Shown: positions 21,601-33,203 of the stretch, piece after piece
Numbering within the stretch: the stretch's first letter is position 1
Layout of the letters: every line of letters begins with the position of its first letter
Origin: Chara braunii
Lineage: Eukaryota > Streptophyta > Charophyceae > Charales > Characeae
Reading direction: 5' to 3'
Assembly (NCBI GenBank): GCA_003427395.1
Contig: BFEA01000237.1
Coordinates: 1,049,393 to 1,107,445 of the forward strand
Length of the DNA stretch: 58,053 nucleotides
Notes under the pieces: model-generated
Told to the model about the DNA's origin: nothing
Seen by the model: the letters and a program-made list of their open reading frames with translations, nothing else
The model's database searches: none
Program-made: the position numbers and the translations under genes

Positions 21601-22739
21601 GCCTACATCGCTCCGTACCACTGTAGATCGACAATGGAGAGTCCATGGGGTGGAAAGGGATCGGGGAAATCAGAAGGCCCCATCTACCTTGTCCAATCGC
21701 TAAAACAGATACCATAGTCTCTTCTGAGCACGTCTTAACCCCCTTCCGAAGACTGTCCTCCCTCCCAATGAATGTGGGCTATCTTGCCCTCCCTCCCCAG
21801 CCACTCCCTGGAAAACTGTCGGATAGCTCTGCATTATGTGTGTGTACCCATGCTAAGTAGCGGTGGTGGGTGGCGTGCTGGCGCTGTGCACGTTGGACAC
21901 TACAGCGGAGCGGGGGTGGGGTGGATACCACGACAGGCATGATTGCACTTTTAAACAACGCATCCTGGCGGTAGTCGTTAAAAGACTTCGTTCCTGTGGC
22001 GTAGGGTGCCTGTTCGAGTCCATGCGTGCGCAGCGGGGCCTGAAGCCCTGAAGTAGTATCTGGCACCTCTGCTAACACGTGCGGATTCCAGAAGTCCATA
22101 TAATATCCCCTTTTCCAAGGGCCGCAACTGGCTCACGTACTCTCATACAGGCTAGGCCTTCAGACTAGTCAAGCCGAAGACTTCGCCTCCGGGACAGCAC
22201 AACTCTCACCGTAACTGCCCAGTGAGTAATCTGAGTGAGCCTCACTACTTGTCGGAACTCGATGATGGGCAAATTACTTATTAAAGAAAAAAGTTGTTGT
22301 GGTTTTCGTTCTTCAATTCAGAAGTCCAGGTTGTTGTAGAAGCTGATGCCATGCATATAAGAGTTCCTTCAGCAGTTAGCCATTCGATTATCCCAATGAT
22401 CTACGCAGGCCCCATCCTCTGAGACTCCCTCCCACCCTTTTCACTGTCATTATTGTACCCGGCACATCCTCCCTACAGCCAAGGTCCTACCTCAGCTTTT
22501 CTACCACTCAGGATCGTCACCCTTTCTAGCGACCTGACGGACAGGGGAAAATTAGTTGTACCTACTCTAATCATTATTGTCCCCGGCGCATCCCCACTCT
22601 GGATCTTCACCTCAGTTTTTCTACCACTCTGGATCTACACCCTTTCTGGTACCTAGATTGTCTTCACGGAGAGTAGTAGCTGTGACTTGTAAACAAAGTT
22701 CCTATTCTGACATCCGGCTCTCCAAATACACCAAAAATG
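21601..22739. other. No recognised gene
   Basis: A short repeat of GGATCTWCACC.. TTTCTACCACTC lies near 22500-22640. Otherwise nothing is identified. Confidence 0.35.
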
Positions 22740-22747
22740 GAGCAAAA

Positions 22748-22890
22748 ACCTGAGTACGGACGCCGCCCGGGCAAACCGGGCGGGCAGAAAAAACAGCCAG
22801 ACTTTTTTCTTTTTTTCTTTTGAAATCGGGGTCCTTCTGTGCTCGGCGAGAGGACCCCAAATTTGCAATAAAAAATCTGGTTTGGGGGGG
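22748..22890. repeat. Direct repeat, left copy (with one undetermined base just after)
   Basis: ACCTGAGTACGGACGCCGC, CCGGGCAAACCGGGCGGGCA, CCTTCTGTGCTCGGCGAGAG and AAATCTGGTTTGGGG occur in the same order at 25779-25945. An 'n' follows at 22892 in a G-run. Confidence 0.88.
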
Positions 22891-23894
22891 GNCAGAGTTG
22901 TCACCCCGCTTGGTTCGAGCATGCAAGCCAAGTTCGCCCGTGCACCACAGTCCGTCGCGACCTGCACGTCAACCCCGCATACCTGACACCAGCTCGTCGG
23001 ATCGCCCAACTCTCTCATTGACTTACCTCTCAAGCTGACTCGTTAGCCGCCCCTCACTGATCGCGCTAAGTCCAAAGTTCATAGAGAGCAAACTAATCCC
23101 GCTTGCAAAATTTATAGCATGCATGCTTGCGCGAAAGATGCGGGATTAAGCCCAAGTGGTTAGGAGGAGAAGAGAGAAAGTGCCTATGTCTGCATGGCCA
23201 GGTCGCGGCGTGGGGGTCGTAGCGGCACTCCACGCATCGATCCAGTCATACAGGCGTCCTGGCCAATTAGAACAGAGTATTAAGCATGCACGACAAAGAA
23301 GAAGAAGAAGGCAGGCAAACACGAGAAAATCAAGAAAGAAGAGAAATACAGTTACAATCGCGCCCACCAAAAGCGACAGTTACACAAGATTAAGGGCGTG
23401 ATCCAGTCAGAGCCTAGTTCCTAGTGCAGCAAGATGTGCGCGAGTGAGAAGTGAGGCGCAACAAAATTCAGAGTACCTAAATTCCTAGTCTAAGTCCTAA
23501 TTGCAAAAAGGAATTCCGAAAAGCCCGAAGCCAGTTCTGCGAGCCGGTGGGGGCTCGACGTCAGTTGCAAATTCAAAAAACAACATTCCCGCGCGATGAT
23601 CGCACAAAAAATTCCTAGTGCTCATAGCAGAACACGAAAGAAGTCATCGCAACCGTTGTCCATCGCGCTTGTTAAGGCGTTGTTACCCAATCGTCGGCGC
23701 GGGACTTTCCGGACACCGACCCGACAGATTCTCACAAAAAACAAAAAGAAATGAGGGCACCCATGCAACTTGCCCGACCGACCCATCTCTCCACGGCTCA
23801 CCCATCCGACCCGTCCTATTGCCCCAAGGCAGCTTCGCGCAGAAAGTCGCGCGATTAGAAGAAGATGGTTCGTCACAACGCATCCCTACCTATA

Positions 23895-24753
23895 CACTGC
23901 AAGAACTAGTATTCGGCAAAGGCACATAAGATGCAAGCTAACGGTGGGCTGGTTGTTTCCCCATGGGAATCCCTACAACCTGCTTCAGTAACACCCCAGT
24001 CGCATACGTATAGGTATGCTCGAGCTCCAGACGTAAAAATGCAGCCATCTGACCGAACTCCAAAAGCTTCCAGTGGTCCGCCCCCGTAGTTAACCCGAAA
24101 GAGGCCCCTTTGCCTCTAGAATTAACCCTGACAGCAGTCCGCCCTTTTGCGACATGAAAGTCAAACATCCAGTCCACCGCTCTGATAATCTCCGTATGCG
24201 GTAATCGACTAAATGTTAAAGGAGAGGGTCGATACCGAGTATTCATAATCAAACCTCAACAAATTATGGTTCACATTAGATAGCCGACTTGCCAAACCAG
24301 AGCCGACATGAGATTAAAATGCCAGTTTTTAGGAAGCGATTCCGCAAGGAAACTTGAGCCATGAGACACCACTCTGTCGGTCCGCACCATAGGTTCTTTA
24401 AAAGTAGGACAGATAGGCCGATATCTGTCCAGATCTTTTTGTTTTAGTAGTACATATGCCGAACCGAAATCACCAGCCTTATCCCAGCAGACAAATTGTA
24501 CCAGCCCTTTTTTTTCAACATCCTCTTTCATTTCCCTCAGGATCTCCCATTCAGAAACCTCCATGATACGGTATCCAGAACTCCGGGCAAAGGTAGTCAT
24601 CATAGCATTATAATACAATACTGGGCACATGGCTACTGTCTCTCCCGGATTACGGTCCAAAGGGGACAGAACCAGGCCATCCAGTCTTTCACACAAAACT
24701 CGCACATCATACGACGTAAGGTGGGGATCCGTCGAGTAAGATCGGACACTCAT
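23895..24753 (-). pseudogene. Truncated Penelope-like reverse transcriptase
   Basis: Frames 24753-24271 and 24252-23938 carry GLVLSPLDRNPGETVAMCPV, AYVLLKQKDLDRYRPICPT, LPKNWHFNL, LTFSRLPHTEIIRAVDW and VVGIPMGKQPAH. They align with the first element, but the motif A aspartate is lost and the sequence ends before the DD motif. Several frameshifts are present. Confidence 0.75.
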
Positions 24754-24989
24754 GAAGACTGTAGTTTATCAGAGGGAATACAAGGGGGATCCCCTTTCCA
24801 ATTACGCCAATTCCAAAAAAAGTCCTCGATTTCCTTTCTTAACAACTCCGGTCTATCCAATCTTACAAACTTAGGTACATTCTTGACGTTATGCAATAGC
24901 GGGTGAGTACCTTCCAGCTCACTGATACAAAAACGAGCGTGTCCCTGGGAGCGAGGAAAAGACATACCTGCACACTTACAGGTCAGCAC
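24750..24989 (-). pseudogene. C-x-C...H segment of the second Penelope-like protein
   Basis: The frame reads LTCKCAGMSFPRSQGHARFC, ISELEGTHPLLHNVKNVPKF and ends FFWNWRNWKGDPPC. It is the counterpart of 16930-17100. The overlap with the RT frame at 24750-24753 implies a frameshift in an originally single protein. Confidence 0.6.
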
Positions 24990-25076
24990 ACTGCGAGCGG
25001 CGAAAGCTCGCTGATTGTGCGCAACGTCCGAAACAGAAGGGTTCTTTACCCAAACAATACATACCTTCCTTCGCGT

Positions 25077-25601
25077 TCAATTCAGAAAACACTCCGGTAA
25101 TTCGCCAGCCATGATAGCATCATTCACTACCTTTCGGACCTCAGACACCTTGATTCGGTCATCATATCTCATACGAAAGATCGGATCAGAACAGAGACTC
25201 AAGTCAAAACGTTCACGAAAAATTCTGGAGATCAACCGATGCACGTACTTTCTAGTAGACTTGCAAGCAAAATCCTTAATTGCCTTGTATAGTCGTAATA
25301 GTGAACGCAAATTCCAGCGAAAAACATCACTTATCTTACGTGGATTAAGTAGGATCTGAATGAGTAGGGATTTGAGGTAACGGCATTTCGGTTTCCATTT
25401 CCACCAGTGTACTACCTCAAACACCCCACCCTTCTGTTGGAGCAGTTTTGCGTCTTTTAGCAACACCGTACGCCCATTCTGCCTTAACTTTGTCTCCCCA
25501 AAAGCCTTACGGATCTTCTTCCGACAGGTATGCCAAACATTACCCCCGTCAATTATGATTTGCGCATTGGGTCGTCCCTCGGTACAACCCGAGTCTAACA
25601 A
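25077..25601 (-). pseudogene. N-terminal domain of the second Penelope-like protein
   Basis: The 174-residue open frame is rich in Lys/Arg and Leu (KSLLIQILLNPRKISDVFRW, SLLRLYKAIKDFACKSTRKY). It aligns by eye with 16442-16717 of the first element. Basic, probably nucleic-acid binding; no named domain is recognised. Confidence 0.6.
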
Positions 25602-25778
25602 TCAGTAGAAGTAGACACACCACGGCTCAGTCGCGGACCGACTACCCAGACGACCTCAAGGTCCTCGGCACACCCCTGTCTCCCGACGCACGTCTTCCTA
25701 CGCTCCCTTCGTCCCGATCGTTTTTTTTTCCCCTTAATACCATGTGCTGAAAACGAGGAGTTAAGGAAAGGGGACCAA

Positions 25779-25945
25779 CCTGAGAACGGACGCCGCAGGC
25801 CCGGCCGGGCGGGGCCGGGTGGGCCGCCCGGGCAAACCGGGCGGGCAGAAAAAACAGCCTAGAAATTTTTTTATTTTTTTTTGAAAGCGGGTTCCTTCTG
25901 TGCTCGGCGAGAGGACCCCAAATCTGCAATAAAAATTCTGGTTTG
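25779..25945. repeat. Direct repeat, right copy
   Basis: Partner of 22748-22890; it has an extra ~28-bp GC-rich stretch (GGCCCGGCCGGGCGGGGCCG). Confidence 0.88.
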
Positions 25946-25969
25946 GGCAGGGGACGGGTTGTCTGGGTG

Positions 25970-26925
25970 TGGGGGGGGGGAGGAGGAGGAGAGAAGAGGA
26001 GGAGGAGGAGAGAAGATGAATGAGGAGGAGAGAAAAGGAGGAGGAGGAGAGAAGATGGATGGAAGAGGAGGAGGAGGAGAGAAGATGGATGGAAGAGGAG
26101 GAGGAGGAGGAGAGAAGAGGAGGAGGAGGAGAGAAGATGGGCGAAAGAGGAGGAGGAGAGAAGAGGAAGGAGAAGAAGATGAGGGGGAGGCGGCGAGGAG
26201 AGAAGAAGAAGAAGAAGAAGAAGAAGAAGAAGAAGAAGAAGAAGGGAACAGTTTTTTTTTCTCTTCTTTTCTTACCTGTCGTTTATCTCGCGCCCTATCG
26301 CTGACGAATCGAACAAAAAAAAAAAAAAAAAAAAGAAGATAGTCGGAAGAGGAGGAGGAGGAGAGAAGAAGAAGAAGAAGAAGAAGAAGAAGAAGAAGAA
26401 GAAGAAGGCGGCGGCAGCAGGGCGGTAGGGTATGGTGGCGGCAGGGCGGTAAGGTATGGCGGCGGCGGCGGCAGGGAGGGAGGTGTGGCGGTCCAAGAAG
26501 AAGAAGAAGAAGAAGAGGGGGAGGCGGAGGAGGAGAGAAAGAAAAGGAAGACAAAGAAGAAGAAGAAGAAGAAGAAGAAGAAGATGGCGGCGGCGGCAGG
26601 GCGGTAGGGTATGGTGGTGGGGTATGGTGGCGGGCTGCAGCAGCGGTCCTTCAAGAAGAAGAAGAAGAAGAAGAAGAAGATGGGCAGAAGAAGAGGAGGA
26701 GGAGAGAAGAGGAAGGAGAAGAAGATGAGAGGGAGGCGGGGGAGGAGAGAAGAAGAAGAAGAAGAGATGACGAGCGGAGCAGTTTTTTTTTTTTTTCTTA
26801 CCTGTCGTTTATCTCACGACCTATCACTGACGAATGGAACAACGAAAAAAGAGAAAAAGAAGATAGTGGGAAGAGGATGAGGAGAAGAAGAAGAAGAAGA
26901 AGAAGATGGTGAGAAGGGGACGACC
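25970..26925. repeat. ~0.95-kb polypurine (GGA/GAA) region with internal duplication
   Basis: The plus strand is almost wholly purine in GGA, GAA and GAG triplets. It is interrupted by a mixed-sequence segment present twice (26270-26315 and 26802-26845: CTTACCTGTCGTTTATCTC, CTGACGAAT) and by GCGGCAGGGCGGTAGGGTAT-type islands. The large apparent frames on both strands are compositional. Confidence 0.92.
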
Positions 26926-29900
26926 GACGGGCGACTCCACGATGCTGGCGACGGGCGACTCCACAATGCTGGCGACGGGCAACTCCACGACGACGGGGGA
27001 GTGTGGCTCCCAGGCGACGGCGACAACGGGCAGCAGGAGGAGCAAGGGCGGCTGAACCTCGAACGCATGCGGCTGAGGAAAACCAAGGCCCCGTTTGGAC
27101 AGCCCCCAGCCAGTTGGTTGTTCAAAGGGGGCCTCGTTTTTCCCTCCAAAAATCAAACGGCCCTCCGGCGTCTCAAATTCAAAAAAAAAGACTGGCCTCA
27201 CGGGCGCCGTTTTTTGGGCCTGGTCGGACCCGGTAGGCCCTGAGGATGCCACAACTCGGGGTCGGAACCCCCCCCCCAACAAAGTGTGCTGGGGGTGCCC
27301 AGCCCCCAACCGGGCCGCCCGGGACCTCCCCCGGGGATGCGCTGGCGGCCGGGCAGCCCGGATCCGTACTCAGACAAAAACTGCTCGTTTCCCTCTGCGC
27401 ACTGCGCGCAAGCGTTTACATCTCTCCGCCGGTCAAACCGAGCGTACTCACCCGTACTTTTGACCCTCCACTTTTTCCACATATGGCTTTCCGCTGTATG
27501 CTGATAAAAAAACTGAACCAGTGCCGACACATTTTCTTTTCACCGTCGGCCATTTCGATCCGATAGGTCAGACCAACGTTCCCATACACCACCAGGCTGT
27601 GTGTCGCAGTAGGGATACGGTATAGAACTCTAAATTGTCAGATTTTTTTTTTTTTTTTTAATAACCAATTCTGAGGATCAATGAATTCTGCAAGTACCCC
27701 AATAACTGACAACTACACACTAGATAAAGAACAATATGGCCTAAGCACCATGGGGAACTGCACCTGCTGGAAACCGGGTCCAGCACCCCAGATACCAAGT
27801 TCTCAATTTATCATGATCTACAGCAGCGTCAACCAGCAAGGCCTGGTTACATTGTCAGAAGATTTCTTCAACGTCATAAACATAAAACGGTGGAGAGCAA
27901 CACGAGAGAAAATAAAAAGCAAAGTAACGACACAAAAGCAAAACACCAGAGAGCTACATGGAGAAAAAAAAAAAAAGGCAAAGATGACACACTTGAGACA
28001 CATCCCTTCAAATGTTCAAAGCATGAATTTTTCATTTTTTTATTTTTTAAAAAGAAATCTGGTACTGGTCAAAACACCAGAGTAGTCCTTATGGTCCTGG
28101 TCAAAGCACGAATTTCAATATCGATCGTAATTTCGTAAATGGATTTTTACTAGTTCGGAAAAAAACCAATTTGGCCTTCACCCCACAACTCTGGAGGTGA
28201 AGGCAAAATTTTCAAATTGTTATTGATGACCACAGAATAAGTGGTTCTGAAAACGTTTTCTCTCACGCTGGCAATACTTCTCCAGACTCAGCTAAACATC
28301 CGCCAGGCAAGGGGGGGAAATCCCCTATTCTCCCCCAGCCACCGATACACTTCTTTGCAAATGGCCACACCGGTCGCTCACAGGATTTGAAGCAATAAGA
28401 AGACACGTATCCAGGGGTTCTGCTCCCCCCCACCCCCGATCTTTTCTAAACGGTTGCAGGCTCCACTCAGCAGATCCACTGAGGAAAAAGCTGGGGGTCA
28501 AGAAGAAATAAAGGGGGGTTATGTTACAGCACCAAAGGGGTATGGTATTATTTTACAGCACCAGAGGGTTCGCCTTGCATAGACTGTGAACAGATTCAGA
28601 AATCAGGGGTAGAAGCGAGAGCCCCACTTGTATTGCTTTCCTTGGCTTTAATTGCGGTTTCTCTTTCAGTTCTTTGTAGCTCCCCCTGTTCCTCTCACGT
28701 GCACCACTCCGATGTCATTGAGCGCAGGCTTCCCGCATCCGTGTGTGCCATACCGGCCAAATTGCACATTATAAAAACAGTGCACAGGGGTAGAAGTCTG
28801 TATTTTGTCTCGCTTCTCTGTGATGCACTTTCGTATGCCTCTAGAGAAGTTCAAAGGGCTACCCGCATCCCTGCACAGGCAGGGGGAAGGAGGCGGAAAC
28901 GGGAGGGGAGGGAGATGGGGAGAAGAACCATAACAGAGGGACGACAAACTTCACAGGGCTCTGAGTACTCACAGGCAGAGCAGACTACCATGGGATGGCA
29001 CAAGAAGCCAGTCCGTGTTCGGGTCGCAAATACGTGTTTGGGTCGCAAATACACCTGAGTTCAGCAGCTAATGCCCTGTGGCTACTACAGGTTACGTGGA
29101 CATCCCCACACAGACCAGACAAGGTCCAGTTGTCGCCTGCGGAAGCACCGCATCCTATTTTCGCAGGAGCTGCACCAAATGGTTAGGCATATAAAGATGT
29201 GCCACAGGCTACAGGCTACGTTGCTTCCCCATGCTATCTATGCTGGCGACACAGAGGCTCACTGCATCACCATTTCCGCCACTCTCTACGAATCACACAA
29301 TACCAAATCAGCCCCTCTCGACGAATAGCACACATACCAAATCAGGGTCTCGCACCCGAGTACAATGTTGCCGGTAATCATACGGCACCACAACACTCCT
29401 CCGTGCGTCAAAGGTGAAGTTACTCAAGTATGAAATTATGTGTCACAAAACATCACCGGATCTGTCTGAAAGCGTCACCGAGTCCCATCCAAACTCGGAA
29501 AACTGAAATTTTGTGACCTCCCAACAACCCGGAAAACGAGAGCGAGGGACAATCACAAATCGAGCAGAAAGTGCATGCACATACATGTGCTCAATGCCCA
29601 TTTCTTACACATTTACATTACAAAAGATGCGGAAATGTACATAAATCTGCGTGCATCCTCCCCTGGCTGACTAGAACCAGAGTGAAGGCCAAGGTTAACA
29701 GATTGACTCGCGCACCTGTAGCAGGGTAGGTTTGACTTCTCCGACCGTTACGACAGACCAACAACGGTCCACAGCTTGCCTTCGTCTGTGGACCCTTCCT
29801 TCAAAACCAGAAAGCTCAACTGCTTCGCCGGATTAGGCCCATGTTATGAAAACTCTCCCAGTGTGTCTATCGATAAGAGTTCCACAAGATAAATTCTGTG

Positions 29901-31304
29901 GACCCTTCGTTCAAAACCAGAAAGCTCGACCGCTGGAAAAGCATTTAGTAGATACCCTCCCTCTCTTGCCAGAATAAAGCTGTCGTGACAACAGCGTAAG
30001 TGTTCCTGTGCCAACAACAATTCTCCTCATCACCACTCCACTCACAGATTGACAACAGCCTCAACAGTCACTACATCAAAACGCGCAGAAAGAACCCAAA
30101 CAAACAAACTCGGTTTTATTCAAAAAAAGAGAAATCGTCTCTGCGTACGGGGCGTCTCAGTAAGAGCGAGAAAAAAAGCAGGGTCTGCAGTTCAAATGTC
30201 AACAGAACTTTAAAACCTTGGAAAAAGGGAGAAAAGAAAGGGGATAAAATTGCTCTGTATACTGATTCTGCGCACAAGGACGCAGTGCTGCATCACACAA
30301 AACCCCATAAGGCACGTGTGACGGAGCATCAGCTTCCCTCTTGCCAGTCATAGTGTTACCTCGCACAACAGTACCACCAGCTAAAGCCATGGTTTCACCA
30401 AAAATCCGCACCAGTCTGTACTGCCTGCCCCAAGACGTTCCCGTATCCTGCGCACCCTACTTAAAAGAGGGGTCCTGATCTAGCCGTTTGTATCGCTGTG
30501 AGCTTCTCTGTCGATCTTCGCCAGTGCTCCTGAATTTTTTTTTTCAACAAAAAGCTGAACCTCCATCTCTACGTACCAGGCACTAGTCACACCGGCTTGC
30601 TTTGCACTCCGCAAGTTCGAATCGATTGACAAGCTATGGGTGAGAAATCCAAGCGCCCACTTTCATTTACTCCACAAGGTGTGTACCAAACAATCAACCC
30701 CTAATTTATGGCCAGTGATAATCTGCAGACTACATGCCCATCACATTCGATCAGCCGTGCACCAAGGGACAGTTTGAGGACTGCACCGCCGAATGCTGCA
30801 GTAGCAAGCACTTCCCCAAACACATGACGGCAGGGAATGCGTGACGAGTCACGGTACACTGTTCATCCAAAGTTATTTACAATCCCATTCACAATGGATC
30901 GCAATGCAGGAACAGATCCCACCACTCGGCGGGGTGTCGGGAGAAAAGAAAGATGCGTTGAAACTTGAAACAACTGGAGGAACCCTCGTTGGGTTGATCA
31001 TGTTCATCGGTGCCTGATCCAGATTCTCCTCAAAAGGAGAAAGAATAACCTTGAAAATCACATACAGTTGTGTTGCTCCATCAGAAAGAACGGAAGCTGA
31101 GCAAGCGCTACCAGTTTCCAACTAAAAAGGGGAGCGAGGAGAGGAGAAAGCTGCACAACAAGCAGGCGAGCCCACCAGCCGAATGCTACTCTGCTAGCTT
31201 CATGAAACATCAAATGCTACCAATAATGTCTGCCGCCTGCAAACTGTGAATCTCTATATTGGGGATGTTGTGTTCTACCGGCATTGTTGCCCTATAGACA
31301 AAAT
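26926..31304. other. No recognised gene; downstream region of the RBBP6-like gene
   Basis: GC-rich to 27430, then mixed. A minus-strand AATAAA lies at ~30114-30119, about 1.2 kb past the RBBP6-like stop, and could be its polyadenylation signal, but I cannot place the 3' end. A repeat, GTGGACCCTTCSTTCAAAAC with CAGAAAGCTC, occurs at 29789 and 29897. No other gene is supportable. Confidence 0.4.
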
Positions 31305-33203
31305 CTAAGAAGAGATGGTTTCTCTATAAATACTCCTCCGCAGAGCCCAGGTGTCCTCATCCCTCTGCCTCACATCATGCAAGGAAGATTTCTCCACACG
31401 ACCATAGGCATCGCCTCCACGCAGAGCCCAGTCATCATCATACTGGCTGTTGTTATACCGCCGGCCACCGGAGGTGCTAGGCTGCTGCTTTTTTCGCCTC
31501 TTGGACTCACTATCGAGCTCGTCGGAGCTTCCGCCACCCTTTACGTCGCGGTCATACAAGTCCCGTGAGCTCTGATGCTGATGGTGATGCTTCTTTCGCT
31601 TGTCTGTCACGTCATACCTGCTCGACTGCTTCTTTCTCCTTTTCGCCTCGTTCTCAAGCTCCTCCGAGCTAATGCCCGTTTTGACGTCACGATCGTATAC
31701 GTCCCTGGAACTCTGATGATGATGTTTCTTTCGCTTGTCCGCATCATATCTCTCATCATCATCATCCCTTTCACGATCCCGATCACGATCTCGGCTTTCG
31801 TAAGCATCCGAGCGCAGACGGTTTCCATCCCATCCCATCTCCCTTGTTCCACCAACTCCAGTGCTCAGATCACTATGTCGGCGACCAACATCAGTGTCAG
31901 CATCGCTTGCATAATGCCGTCGCTGCCTTAATTGTTGCCTTGCATTCTCTCCGTCTGTGATCACAGTGTCACGGGCCCCTCTCGAAGTATACAGATCCTC
32001 CTCATTCCGCATTCTGCTGCTTTCGTTCCTCGAATCCAGATGAGCACCACTGTGCCTAACATGAGATGTCTTCAGGTCATCTTTGCTGCTGTACGGATCG
32101 TCATGCATCCTCAAGGGGAACTTCCTATCCCTATCAACACTTCGGACATCATAGTCCATCCTACTGTCAACACCCTGGTCGACACCACGGTCAACACCAC
32201 GGTCAACACCACGGTCAACACTTCGGTCAACACCACGGTCCACACCTCGGTCCACACCTCGGTCCACACCGCGGTCCACACCGCGGTCCACACCTCGGTC
32301 TACACCGCGGTCCACACCTCGGTCTACACCGCGGTCCACACCTCGGTCTACACCGCGGTCCACACCACGGTCGACACCGCGGTCCACACCACGGTCGACA
32401 CCGCGGTCCACACCACGGTCGACACCTCGGTCCGCACCACCAACAGCTCGATCCACAGCTCCGACCACTCGGTCCACACCTCCCACAACTCGGTCAACAC
32501 CTCCCACGGCTCGGTCACCACCTCCCACGCCTCGGTCAACACCTCCCACGCCTCGGTCGACACCTCCGACACCCCGCGATCTGTCTTTAAATTCTTCACC
32601 TTGACTTCGCCAAGGACGCGCTTCACTCTCCTTAGCAGCAGAGTAGTAGTCTTGAACCTTGGAGACCGCATCCCGTCTAGCCCTCTGGTACTTGGCTTCG
32701 TCTGTGGAAGCAAACAGTTCCCGCACTGAATCTTCTTCCGCATACCGACCTGTCACCCGTCCTCTAAACGCATCAGACAATGTAGGTCCATATGGATCAA
32801 CAAGGCTGTCGATGTGGCGGACTCTCGCAGCACGACTCGCAATGACACCATTTGCACTTCCGGAAGCTGTTTCATCGGGGCACCGTTGCTGAGTCCGAGG
32901 TTCCCGTGTCTCCTCTCTATCGTATGCAGCAATTACAGCATAGTCACGCACCTGGCTCACACCCAACCTGCTAGGAGGAGGATACTCGTTGACTGCCCTC
33001 TCTGGCGATCTTCTCACCCTTTCATATCGCATGTCGAGAGGGTCCTCCACTCGCCTGAAGTCGGGCGAGGTATTCTCTCTCCTCCTGTAAAAGCTCGGAG
33101 ACTCAGGCCTCGCATGAAGAGGAGACTCCTCTCGCCGTCGATATTCTCCATAGTCTTGATCTCGCCTCCGCAAGTCGGGTGATGGAGCCCTTCGCTTAGC
33201 CTT
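31305..33203 (-). CDS. RBBP6: RBBP6-like exon N: long RD/RS-rich C-terminal tail with VDRG repeats and stop
   Basis: This last exon has acceptor TTAACAG|AAG and runs 1,899 nt to a stop at 31305-31307. It starts KAKRRAPSPDLRRR and is dominated by Arg, Asp, Glu, Ser and Tyr. It contains six Gly/Val-rich octads (32440-32580), 22 VDRG tetrads (32171-32435), an acidic/basic RDRDRERDDDDERYDAD stretch, and two tandem copies of a basic module with DKRKKHHHQ and AKRRKKQ/SKRRKKQ. RBBP6 family members end in disordered basic tails that bind RNA or partners and localise the protein to nuclear speckles. The RD-type tail here is unusually repetitive. Confidence 0.9.
   Translation of the reverse strand, partial: KAKRRAPSPDLRRRDQDYGEYRRREESPLHARPESPSFYRRRENTSPDFRRVEDPLDMRYERVRRSPERAVNEYPPPSRLGVSQVRDYAVIAAYDREETREPRTQQRCPDETASGSANGVIASRAARVRHIDSLVDPYGPTLSDAFRGRVTGRYAEEDSVRELFASTDEAKYQRARRDAVSKVQDYYSAAKESEARPWRSQGEEFKDRSRGVGGVDRGVGGVDRGVGGGDRAVGGVDRVVGGVDRVVGAVDRAVGGADRGVDRGVDRGVDRGVDRGVDRGVDRGVDRGVDRGVDRGVDRGVDRGVDRGVDRGVDRGVDRGVDRGVDRSVDRGVDRGVDRGVDQGVDSRMDYDVRSVDRDRKFPLRMHDDPYSSKDDLKTSHVRHSGAHLDSRNESSRMRNEEDLYTSRGARDTVITDGENARQQLRQRRHYASDADTDVGRRHSDLSTGVGGTREMGWDGNRLRSDAYESRDRDRDRERDDDDERYDADKRKKHHHQSSRDVYDRDVKTGISSEELENEAKRRKKQSSRYDVTDKRKKHHHQHQSSRDLYDRDVKGGGSSDELDSESKRRKKQQPSTSGGRRYNNSQYDDDWALRGGDAYGRVEKSSLHDVRQRDEDTWALRRSIYRETISS

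Larger units (their letters stand above)
22740..25950 (-). mobile_element. Second Penelope-like RT relic, truncated, with flanking direct repeats
   Basis: On the minus strand, blocks homologous to the 13.5-19.3 kb element appear in the same order: basic N-terminal domain (25601-25077), C-x-C...H segment (24989-24750) and RT (24753-~23900). The RT stops after the GIPMG block, with LACILCAFAEY in a shifted frame near 23905, and the YxDD-type motif C is absent. Direct repeats of ~150 bp lie at 22748-22890 and 25779-25945. It is dead. Confidence 0.75.

Noticed and set aside
25871-26880. Large Ser/Pro/Leu and Glu/Lys/Arg frames
   Set aside because: Compositional frames in GGA/GAA repeats with no domain or start context.
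27087-27170. GGCCCCGTTTGG motif resembling a Harbinger MITE end
   Set aside because: The possible partner (CAAACGGCCC at ~27156) pairs over only ~10 bases and there is no matching target duplication.
32066-32590. Long plus-strand frames rich in His/Gln/Gly/Pro or Val/Thr/Asn opposite exon N
   Set aside because: They are antisense readings of the VDRG-coding repeat. The third-position pattern supports the minus-strand frame only.
32160-32600. Regularly repeated units suggesting a CRISPR-like array
   Set aside because: The units are contiguous 12-bp coding repeats without spacers, in a eukaryotic exon.
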